NCBI GenBank assembly: GCA_031546985.1
Contig: JAVBJN010000101.1
Location: forward strand, 1 to 18,466
Length of the DNA: 18,466 nucleotides
Direction: 5' to 3'
From: JAVBJN01 sp031546985
Lineage (GTDB): Bacteria; Bacteroidota; Bacteroidia; Chitinophagales; Chitinophagaceae
Numbering within the stretch: the stretch's first letter is position 1; each line of letters opens with the position of its first letter. The translations under genes were made by a program, and so were the position numbers. The notes below the pieces were generated by a model. That model had not been told where the DNA came from. It did not search any database and was given only the letters and a program-made list of their open reading frames with translations. Of this stretch, positions 12,144-18,466 are shown one piece after another.

Positions 12144-14222
12144 TTATTTCGCGGTTGGCTCAGGAAAAGAGACCTGTATGGTGGTGCCCGTGCCGGAGGT
12201 CTGCCGCAGGGTAAGCGTGGCGCCGTTCTGCTCGGCCAGCAATTTGCTTATCATTAGTCCCATGCCGGTGCCTTTTTCATTGTGGGTGCCGGGTGTGCTT
12301 TTAATGCGCTTGCCGCTGGATGATTGCTGGAACTGCTCGGTGGTCATGCCGGCGCCCTGGTCTGCAATGCAGAGCAGGGTATGTTTGCCATCGCGCTCGC
12401 TGTAAATAGAAATGGTGCCACCCGGTGGCGAAAATTTGATGGCATTGGCCGTAATGTTGCGGATCACCGAGCATAGCTGCTGGTCGTTGCCTTGCACCAT
12501 ATGCGATGGGGGAATATTGCAGCTGAGCTGTATGTTCTTTTCCTCGGCCTGTGGGCCCAGTAGCCGGATGGCCTGCTGGGTGAGATCCTGCAAGGACCAG
12601 GTATCCATAGCATCGTTTTGTTGCTGTTGAAAGCGTAGGGTGGCCCATTGCAACAGGTTGTCCAGTTCCTGTTTCAGCATACGGGTTTGCTCGAGGGTTT
12701 TGCCCCTTATAAACTCAAACTCATCTGCCGTAAGTATGTTCTGATCCATCAGTTCCAGGGTGTGGGTAAAGGAAATGATGGGGGCTTTCATGTCGTGCGA
12801 TAGTACCGAAAATATCTTGTCTTTAACCGCATGGTGCGCTTCCAGTTCCTCTGCCTGTTGGCGAATGGTCTGGTTGCTTTTTTGCTGCCTGCGCAGGGTG
12901 TACCAAAGCAGGCCAATAAGTGCGCCGCAAAGCAGGGTAAAGCCCAGTGCGCCACCGGTGTAAAACTGCTGCAACCGTGTTTTCTGCACCTGCAATTCTT
13001 TCTCTTTGCGCAGCAAACTGATCTGTGCTTCTTTCTGGCTTACCTCGTAGTTGGTTTGCAGATCGGCCAGTTGCTGGTATACCTCGGGTAGTATGCTCTG
13101 GTCGTTGATGGCTGTTAGTTTTTTAAGGTAGATGAAGGCACTACCGTTTTGCCCGGCCGCTTCGTAGGTCTGTGCCAGCACCTCGCAGAGCTGTGCTACC
13201 AGGCGGCTCTCCTGCATGGTTTCGGCAATGCGGTAAGCCTCCAGCAATTGGGGCAATTTTTGGTTGCCATAATAACCATTTTGCGCCAATCCCAGTATGG
13301 ATGAGGCGATGATAACGCTGTCGCCGATTTCAGAAGAGAGTTTCAACGACTGCTGGTATAGTGCCAGTGCTTCGGGAATCCTTTTTTGCAGTGCGCGTGC
13401 CTCGGCCAGGTTGTTGAGGCCCGAGGTGAGGTAGGTATAATATTGCAGGCTGTCGCACAGTTGGTTCAGCTTTTCGAAATAAACCGCCGCAGAGTCGTAT
13501 TGTTTGAGTGCAGCAAAAGCCCCGCCGGTATTGAGCAGCCCCCGCATAATGCCCTCCTGGTGCTGCAACTGTTGCTGCATACGCAGGCCCGTTTGGTAAT
13601 ACTTGAGCGCTTTGCTATACTGGCGCGCGCTGTAATACAGGGTGCCTATATTGCCAATGCTGGTGGCAATGCCGGCAGAGTCGTTCATAAAGTACCGTAC
13701 CTGTAGTGTAGCCTGGTGGTAGTGCAGCGCTTCGGCTATATTGTTCATAGCCAGATAGGTATTGCCCAGGTTATTGCAGGTAGAGGCAATGTGTTGCAGC
13801 TGGCCTATTTTGAGGCGCATTTCCAGCGCTTGCTTGTAAAGGGTAACCGCTTTGAGGTGGTGCGATACATTGGCTTCGAGTATGCCGCGGTTGTTAATGA
13901 TATTGGCAATACCCGGCGCGTAATGCAGTTGTTCGTAAATATGCATGGCCTGGTCGTAGCAGTAGGCGGCACTATCGTTTAATCCCTTAAAATTATAGTG
14001 ATTGCCCATGTCTTTCCAGGCATCGGCCTGTATTTGCGTGCCTGCACCAGCCAGCGCAATGGTTTGCCCCAGGTAATAAAGGTTGCTGTCGGGGTGGGAG
14101 AGTTCATATTGTTTGGCCAGCTGGTAGGCTTCCGGGGCAGAAGCGGGCTTGGCCGCAACGTGGATTGCTCCGGTCAATAGCAGGCACATGACCAGCAGCC
14201 GGGTTATAAAAATGGGTTTCAT
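12144..14222 (-). CDS. TPR-containing sensor histidine kinase
   Basis: A 692-residue protein. A signal peptide (1-24) precedes a periplasmic array of tetratricopeptide repeats (about 65-370), with units such as CNNLGNTYLAMNNIAEALHY, SIGNIGTLYYSARQYSKALK and GLNNLAEARALQKRIPEALA. A coiled-coil segment (about 385-418) and one membrane helix (422-441) follow, then a second coiled coil. The kinase core has the HisKA motif FSVLSHDMKAPI (His476), an N box RNITANAIKFS (588-598, Asn593), a G1 box DQGAGM (621-626) and a G2 box GTGMGL (651-656), so it appears catalytically intact. There is no receiver domain, so it needs a separate response regulator; the NarL-type gene at 16529 is the nearest candidate. 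Bacteroidota TPR-kinases are usually paired with LuxR/LytTR regulators. The signal is unknown. Confidence 0.92.
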   Translation of the reverse strand: MKPIFITRLLVMCLLLTGAIHVAAKPASAPEAYQLAKQYELSHPDSNLYYLGQTIALAGAGTQIQADAWKDMGNHYNFKGLNDSAAYCYDQAMHIYEQLHYAPGIANIINNRGILEANVSHHLKAVTLYKQALEMRLKIGQLQHIASTCNNLGNTYLAMNNIAEALHYHQATLQVRYFMNDSAGIATSIGNIGTLYYSARQYSKALKYYQTGLRMQQQLQHQEGIMRGLLNTGGAFAALKQYDSAAVYFEKLNQLCDSLQYYTYLTSGLNNLAEARALQKRIPEALALYQQSLKLSSEIGDSVIIASSILGLAQNGYYGNQKLPQLLEAYRIAETMQESRLVAQLCEVLAQTYEAAGQNGSAFIYLKKLTAINDQSILPEVYQQLADLQTNYEVSQKEAQISLLRKEKELQVQKTRLQQFYTGGALGFTLLCGALIGLLWYTLRRQQKSNQTIRQQAEELEAHHAVKDKIFSVLSHDMKAPIISFTHTLELMDQNILTADEFEFIRGKTLEQTRMLKQELDNLLQWATLRFQQQQNDAMDTWSLQDLTQQAIRLLGPQAEEKNIQLSCNIPPSHMVQGNDQQLCSVIRNITANAIKFSPPGGTISIYSERDGKHTLLCIADQGAGMTTEQFQQSSSGKRIKSTPGTHNEKGTGMGLMISKLLAEQNGATLTLRQTSGTGTTIQVSFPEPTAK

Positions 14223-14607
14223 CGGGCAGGTGCGTTAGTTGTGGTTCAAGATAGTAATAGTTGACATTTTAGTATTTAAATAATGTGTTACCAACATACT
14301 TAAATACAGTTAATGTCTTTGTCTGTAAAGGTTTTGCAGCCATTTTTATAGTAGTGTAAAACAGCGAATGTTTTTTAGATTATGTTATTTGTAATATGAA
14401 TTTCCCGAATCACCTATTGTCTTAATCTCCCGTGCAAAGGACTTTTGTGTTGATAACGCAGGGATGGTCTGAACCAACATCTCTGTCGTGTAACCCACTG
14501 AACAGCCGCATACTTCCTACCGGAGGTTTAAGGTACAGCATGCACGCCAGATTTTTGGTACAGTTTCTTCCCCATTTTATTACGAACCACCACAAAAAGA
14601 CTTGTAA
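14223..14607. other. Divergent intergenic region between kinase and secreted-protein genes
   Basis: This 385-bp stretch has no gene I can support. The kinase side is A/T-rich (about 14255-14420); a weak -7-like element TATCTTGA (minus, 14246-14253) lies 24 bp from the kinase start. On the plus side a GACTTTTG at 14438-14445 is a possible -7 box, which would give a leader of about 160 nt before the ATG at 14608. Candidate frames here are short or antisense shadows. Confidence 0.4.
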
Positions 14608-15054
14608 ATGAAAAAAGTAACTGGTATGGCAGTTTACTGTCTCATGGGTTTGTGCTGCCTTGCAACCAGGGCCAGCGCACAACATGCAGACCCTGTAAAC
14701 GCCATGGAAAAACTGAAATCAGAAAGGGCACAACTGGTTTCAGCACATCAAAGCACCCGCAATGCAGACCGCACACTGGCCATGAATGGTATTGTAATGC
14801 CAGCCACGGTTGTGCGCACCGTAACCGGTAATGGAATCGAGCTCCGGTTCGAAGATTACCTGTCCGGCAACGAACCCGGGCAGATGGCGCAGATGGTAAG
14901 AAAGGTAAATAAGGCTGAGATGAAAGGCCTGATCCGTTTTGAGATGGATGCGCAACACCAGTGTGTATTGCTGCTGTCGCCCGACATACAGGAGCCCGAT
15001 CTCAAACACATTTTCAGCGCGCTGGGCTATAATGGCTACGTTGAAAAACCTTAA
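14608..15054 (+). CDS. Small secreted protein of unknown function
   Basis: A 148-residue protein with a clear signal peptide (MKKVTGMAVYCLMGLCCLAT, cleavage likely after ARASA at residue 24) and no lipobox at the end of the hydrophobic core. The mature part has an N-terminal helix (NAMEKLKSERAQLVSAHQ). A beta-alpha arrangement follows: GLIRFEMDAQHQCVLLLSPD, then an EPDLKHIFSALGYNGYVEK helix-strand. This resembles a ferredoxin-like alpha-beta fold, but without the CxxC of metal-binding HMA domains. I do not recognise a family. It lies 26 bp upstream of the T9SS cargo gene on the same strand, so the two are probably co-transcribed and may act together outside the cytoplasm. Confidence 0.75.
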   Translation: MKKVTGMAVYCLMGLCCLATRASAQHADPVNAMEKLKSERAQLVSAHQSTRNADRTLAMNGIVMPATVVRTVTGNGIELRFEDYLSGNEPGQMAQMVRKVNKAEMKGLIRFEMDAQHQCVLLLSPDIQEPDLKHIFSALGYNGYVEKP

Positions 15055-15080
15055 ACCACCACCATCTAAACCACCGGACC

Positions 15081-16394
15081 ATGAATAAATTCAAACATTC
15101 CTTAGCATACATATTGTTAGGTATGGGTACTTCTATGGGTGTAGCCGCCCAGTCTACCTGCGCCAATAAACTGGTATTGTGTAACCCCAATACTTCTTTT
15201 GCTGCGCCCACAGGCCAGGCCAGTATTGGTAGTGTGGCCTCCTGCGCTACGCCGGCCAGCCCCGATAACGACGTTACAACCAGTTTAAACTCCACACCCA
15301 ATCCCAGTTTCTTTTCTTTTTGCGTATCTAAAGGCGGAAACCTGAAACTGGAAATGATAAACTCGGCCAATATCGACATCGACTTTGCCATTTGGGGCCC
15401 TTTTGCCAACCCCAGTTCCGCTTGTGGTACCGTGTTTCCAACGGGTACACCTAAGGATTGTGGCTATACTGATGCTGCTAACGAGTATGTAAACATTAAC
15501 AACGTGCAGGCAGGAGAGTTTTATGTATTGCTCATTACCAATTATAAAAACCAACCCACCAACGTTACGCTGCAGCCGCATGCCAGCAATACGGCGCAGT
15601 TAGGCGGCCCATTGCAGATTACTTTCGATTCACTGGCCAATCCGCTGTTTATGGGGGCTTCTGCATTTGTCATTCCTACCAATCCGGCGGTAACGAATGT
15701 AAACGTAACCGGCGAAGTGTTTTCCGGGCCAGGTATTACTAATGCAACTACAGGACTTTTTAATCCCACTACAGCTGGGGTAGGTGTGCACACCATTACG
15801 GTTACTGCTACCTCTTACGGTTGTGCAGCTACCGCTACTAAAAGAATGAATGTGCGCACCGCAGCAACGCCATTACCACTAACTTTAATGCAGTTTAAAG
15901 GTGCCGCTCACCAGGATGGTATAGGGTTGCAATGGAAAGTGGCTGACGAAAAAGAAGTTGCAGATTATGAAATAGAGCACAGCTCCGATCTGCGCAGCTT
16001 TAGCATGGCAGGGCAAGTAGCGGCTACCAATGCCGCGTTGGAGCATGATTACAGTTACTTGCACAAAGCGCCGGTTGCTGGCAATAACTATTACCGTTTG
16101 CGGATGAATGATGTGGATGGTACATACACTTACAGCGCAGTAGTAAATGTATACTATGGCAAAGCGGGTAGTGTAATGCTTACGCCTGTACCGGCCAGCG
16201 ACCGGGTGGTGCTTACCCATACGCATGAGGATTGGATGCACCGGCAGGTAGAGATTCGCAACATGATGGGAGGCCTGGTGCAGACAATAATACTGAACGG
16301 CCAGCAGACCAATATCGATATTGCGGGGTTAACCAAAGGTTTTTACCTGGTTAGAATGCCCGATGGTACGGTGTTGCGTTTAGAGAAAATATAG
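15081..16394 (+). CDS. T9SS-secreted protein with C-terminal sorting domain
   Basis: A 437-residue protein with a Sec signal peptide (1-23, ending GVAAQ). Residues about 77-165 form a CUB-like beta-domain (FFSFCVSKGGNLKLEMINSA, IDIDFAIWGPF, AGEFYVLLITNY). An Ig-like segment with FSGPGIT...LFNPTTAG covers about 197-258, a fibronectin-like strand set starting PLPLTLMQFKG covers about 264-358, and a T9SS type A sorting domain covers about 365-437 (VEIRNMMGGLVQTII, LTKGFYLVRMPDGTVLRLEK). It should be exported by Sec, then across the outer membrane by the type IX system and either anchored or released. No catalytic domain is seen, so an adhesive or matrix role is inferred. It follows the small secreted gene by 26 bp and ends at a strong terminator. 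Confidence 0.9.
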   Translation: MNKFKHSLAYILLGMGTSMGVAAQSTCANKLVLCNPNTSFAAPTGQASIGSVASCATPASPDNDVTTSLNSTPNPSFFSFCVSKGGNLKLEMINSANIDIDFAIWGPFANPSSACGTVFPTGTPKDCGYTDAANEYVNINNVQAGEFYVLLITNYKNQPTNVTLQPHASNTAQLGGPLQITFDSLANPLFMGASAFVIPTNPAVTNVNVTGEVFSGPGITNATTGLFNPTTAGVGVHTITVTATSYGCAATATKRMNVRTAATPLPLTLMQFKGAAHQDGIGLQWKVADEKEVADYEIEHSSDLRSFSMAGQVAATNAALEHDYSYLHKAPVAGNNYYRLRMNDVDGTYTYSAVVNVYYGKAGSVMLTPVPASDRVVLTHTHEDWMHRQVEIRNMMGGLVQTIILNGQQTNIDIAGLTKGFYLVRMPDGTVLRLEKI

Positions 16395-16446
16395 AAAAGA
16401 CAACCTGTAAAGGTTGACTTTGAACTACTTAAGACGTACTTTGTTT

Positions 16447-16475
16447 AAGGGTCCGGGATAATCCCCGGGCCCTTT
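16447..16475 (+). terminator. Terminator after the T9SS cargo gene
   Basis: AAGGGTCCGGG (16447-16457) pairs with CCCGGGCCCTT (16464-16474) over 11 bp with one T-G wobble and a 6-nt loop. Only a short T-run (TTT) follows. A smaller hairpin CAACCT-GTAA-AGGTTG (16401-16416) precedes it. Confidence 0.7.
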
Positions 16476-16528
16476 GGCTATAGTGGTATGTAGCCGGGAT
16501 TAATGACGACCGACAGAGATTACTAGGT

Positions 16529-17218
16529 ATGGAAAGGAAAATATTGATTGTAGACGATCATCCGATCTATCTGATCGGAATCCGGCGATTGCTGGAACAG
16601 CAGGGCTTTGGTAATATTAGTGTGGCGCAGGATGGTTCCGACGCTTTGCAACAACTGATCCGCAACCCGCCAGACATGCTTATCCTCGATCTGGGGCTGC
16701 CCCTGGTATCGGGCTGGGAAATACTGGCATGGATCCGGCAACGGCCACTGGAGATGAAGGTGGTGGTGCTGTCGGTATCCAGCGATTACCATGTGTTTGA
16801 ACTATGGCAAAAAGAGATCATTCACGGGTATGTGCTTAAAGAAGAGTCTTTCGAATCTTTTATAGAAGCGGTTGGGGTGGTGTGTAAGGGGCACAAGTAT
16901 ATATCACCGTTGTTTAAGGCTCAGTTGCAGCAACAACTGGAGGTATCTGATCTGCCAGCCCGTTTGTCGAGCAGCGAGTTGCGTATTGTATCGTTTATAG
17001 CCGAAGACCTGAGCACGCGCCAGATAAGCGAGCAACTGGCGGTATCGCCCAAAACGGTAGAGAATCAGCGCAACCGTATTGCACAGAAGATAGAAGCCCT
17101 TAATCCCAACCGGTTAAAATTGAAAACCTGGATTAAAGAACATTTCCATAAAATGAATTTTGGCATTGGTAAACCCGTTACCGATGCGCAGGAAGAAAGG
17201 GGAGGCGGGGCGTTGTAA
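16529..17218 (+). CDS. NarL/FixJ-type response regulator (REC + LuxR HTH)
   Basis: A 229-residue protein from the ATG at 16529. The receiver domain (about 4-118) has the acidic pair Asp9/Asp10, phospho-acceptor Asp54 in MLILDLGLP, Ser82 in VVVLSVSS and Lys104 in GYVLKEE, so it should be phosphorylatable. The GerE/LuxR helix-turn-helix (about 146-190) reads LSSSELRIVSFIAEDLSTRQ, then SEQLAVSPKTVENQRNRI. The C-terminal tail after about residue 205 is poorly conserved and Gly/Glu rich. It acts in the cytoplasm as a DNA-binding dimer. It is separated from the T9SS gene by a terminator, and its partner is probably the TPR kinase 2.3 kb away on the opposite strand (inference). It converges on the membrane-protein gene with a 9-bp gap. 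Confidence 0.92.
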   Translation: MERKILIVDDHPIYLIGIRRLLEQQGFGNISVAQDGSDALQQLIRNPPDMLILDLGLPLVSGWEILAWIRQRPLEMKVVVLSVSSDYHVFELWQKEIIHGYVLKEESFESFIEAVGVVCKGHKYISPLFKAQLQQQLEVSDLPARLSSSELRIVSFIAEDLSTRQISEQLAVSPKTVENQRNRIAQKIEALNPNRLKLKTWIKEHFHKMNFGIGKPVTDAQEERGGGAL

Positions 17219-17227
17219 TGCTCCTGG

Positions 17228-17845
17228 TTATAAAGGTTGTCTTGTTAAAACAAACAACGCAATAAAAAGGAAGCAGATAGCAAGTGCTATCAGCAATGGT
17301 CTGGTAACGGTACGTGGGGTGTATTCGGTTTGCTCGCCAATATACTTTTTCCAGAAATATTGGGTTAGCACCAGACCGCCGGCAATGTTAATAGCCACAT
17401 TAAACAATAAATTCTGTGGCAGCAGGCGAATGAGCAGGGCAGATGCTACCAGGTATACAAATCCAAAGATGTAAACGTTGGTTTTGGCTTTCGATTCTTT
17501 AATGTTGCTTGCCAGCAGAAACGCACCAAAAATAGGGGAGAAGAACATGGTAAAACACCAGATAGCTGTAACGCTGTACAGGGTTTCGGGCGCTTTGGCT
17601 TCGGTCATTGTAATAACGGGCACAGGATCTGCCTCAGGTTGCTGAAAGGCAAAATCTGCTTTTTTTGCGTTAAGCCAGGTATCAATGGTGCTTAATTCCT
17701 CACTGTTAAAGGTTTTACCTCTGCGTATCAGTTCTGCAATGGCAGCTTCCACTGCTTCAGGCGTAAACGAATCCATTCGGTTTACATATTCTGTTAAACC
17801 GTCAATGGTTTTGGTCTTCATTACCTGTGCAAAACTATTCGTCAT
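17228..17845 (-). CDS. Hypothetical four-helix membrane protein
   Basis: A 205-residue protein from the ATG at 17845, preceded by a clear Shine-Dalgarno AAGGAG (17853-17858, 7 nt spacing) that is rare in this window. Residues 1-75 are soluble and helical, with YVNRMDSFTPEAVEAAIAEL and RRGKTFNSEEL. This degenerate xEAVEAAxxELxxRG pattern recurs at the N-termini of many Bacteroidota membrane proteins. Four hydrophobic helices follow at about 92-112, 122-142, 146-164 and 182-200. The N-terminus is inferred to face the cytoplasm. No family is recognised and no transport or catalytic residues stand out. It has a good -33/-7 promoter. It converges on the response-regulator gene with a 9-bp gap and no visible terminator. 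Confidence 0.82.
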   Translation of the reverse strand: MTNSFAQVMKTKTIDGLTEYVNRMDSFTPEAVEAAIAELIRRGKTFNSEELSTIDTWLNAKKADFAFQQPEADPVPVITMTEAKAPETLYSVTAIWCFTMFFSPIFGAFLLASNIKESKAKTNVYIFGFVYLVASALLIRLLPQNLLFNVAINIAGGLVLTQYFWKKYIGEQTEYTPRTVTRPLLIALAICFLFIALFVLTRQPL

Positions 17846-17873
17846 AATGCTTCTCCTTAATCAATCGAAAGCG

Positions 17874-17903
17874 CAAAATTAACACATTATAGTGATATAG
17901 AAA
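17874..17903 (-). promoter_or_regulatory. Promoter of the membrane-protein gene
   Basis: On the minus strand TAATTTTG (17874-17881) matches TAnnTTTG perfectly. TTTC (17900-17903) lies 18 bp upstream as a -33 box. The ATG is 28 bp downstream, with AAGGAG in between. Confidence 0.7.
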
Positions 17904-17944
17904 GGTTAAGATTGGTGGGTAGAGAGTATTGGGCAGATTCGGTT

Positions 17945-18466
17945 GCGGGATTTCACGCAAAGACGCAATGAAACAATACAAAGTCACGTGCGAGGTGACG
18001 CAAAGGGTGTTGTTAGAATAATTTAACTGTCATCCTGCCGACGAAGGAGAGCAGGATCTCTTATGAAGATGGTTTAATCAATCGCTCACGGCAGCCTGTC
18101 CCGCCTATGCGGGGGCACGGCGACGCAGCGGGATTTCACGCAAAGACGCAATGAAACAAGTGCAAATTCATGCGCGAGGTGACGCAAAGGGTTTGTTAGG
18201 AAAAACGTAACTGTCATGCTGCCGACGAAGGAGAGCAGGATCTCTTATGAAGATGGTTTAATCAATCGCTCACGGCAGCCTGCCCCGCCTATGCGGGGAC
18301 ACGGCGACGCAGCGGGATTTCACGCAAAGACGCAATGAAACAAATACAAAGTCACGTGCGAGGTGACGCAAAGGGTATTGTTAGAAAAACTTAACTGTCA
18401 TCCTGCCGACGAAGGAGAGCAGGATCTCTTATGAAGATGGTTTAATCAATCGCTCACGGCAGCCTG
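17945..18466. repeat. Tandem array of a 183-184 bp composite repeat (three copies, last cut by window end)
   Basis: Units begin with GCGGGATTTCACGCAAAGAC at 17945, 18128 and 18312. Each holds, in order, a CGCAAAGACGCAATGAAACA stretch, a GTCAC...GTGAC hairpin (units 1 and 3, lost in unit 2), a GTCATCCTGC...GCAGGATCTC hairpin (18029-18060 in unit 1), a TTATGAAGATGGTTTAATCA linker, and a CCCGCCTATGCGGG hairpin. Copies differ by a few substitutions. In unit 2 the hairpin arm reads GTCATGCTGC against GCAGGATCTC, one mismatch. No gene is seen in the array, and the copy number beyond 18466 is unknown. Confidence 0.88.

Noticed and set aside
13386..13706. 106-codon plus-strand ORF inside the kinase gene
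   Set aside because: Antisense shadow of the TPR region; composition follows the TPR codons and no family is seen.
14422..14685. 87-codon minus-strand ORF in the divergent intergenic region
   Set aside because: Overlaps the signal-peptide region of the secreted protein in antisense and has no plausible domain or upstream signals.

Overview
The window looks like chromosomal DNA of a Bacteroidota bacterium, most likely family Chitinophagaceae (Chitinophaga/Niastella type). Three things point that way. One protein and one gene remnant carry type IX secretion (T9SS) C-terminal sorting sequences. Several genes have Bacteroidota-style -7 boxes (TAnnTTTG), and most lack a Shine-Dalgarno sequence. 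The protein families (Crp/Fnr regulators with an LGxTxxxLSRIR helix, a TPR-histidine kinase without a receiver, DUF4260, the YdeI/OmpD-associated family) are typical of that group. The family-level placement is inference. No tRNA, rRNA, CRISPR array, phage or transposase gene was seen.

Region 1 (1-4650): a serine hydrolase lipoprotein cut by the window edge, an ACP phosphodiesterase-like protein, and a HEAT-like protein that overlaps the 3' end of a large FUSC-family membrane protein, all on the minus strand. A 2'-5' RNA ligase-like 2H phosphoesterase runs the other way from a very short divergent region.

Region 2 (4650-5785): the ends of the convergent ligase and DUF4260 genes are separated by eight tandem copies of a 121-127 bp element. 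Each copy is a pair of mutually inverted hairpins, resembling a REP/BIME-type mosaic. The array is bracketed by AATGTGCTAATG-like sequences in inverted orientation.

Region 3 (5785-10725, all minus): DUF4260 protein; an operon of secreted alpha/beta hydrolase, methyltransferase and Crp/Fnr regulator; an SMR (SugE/Gdx-like) exporter behind a second Crp/Fnr regulator; a DUF1398 protein; and an NADPH-dependent FMN reductase. Both Crp/Fnr regulators are followed by a gene whose promoter carries a TTATCA-AA-TGATAA type palindrome at almost the same distance from the -7 box. The two regulators have near-identical recognition helices, so this looks like a repeated regulator-operator-target module.

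Region 4 (10800-14225, minus): a terminator, a frameshifted remnant of a T9SS sorting domain abutting a YdeI-family gene, a small lipoprotein, and a TPR/histidine kinase.

Region 5 (14225-17850): a small secreted protein and a T9SS cargo protein in tandem, a terminator, then a NarL/LuxR-type response regulator that could partner the kinase, and a convergent four-helix membrane protein. The last ~520 bp are a second tandem array (183-184 bp unit, three copies, running off the end). Its units contain a hairpin of the same GTCATnCTGC/GCAGnATCTC family as the first array.
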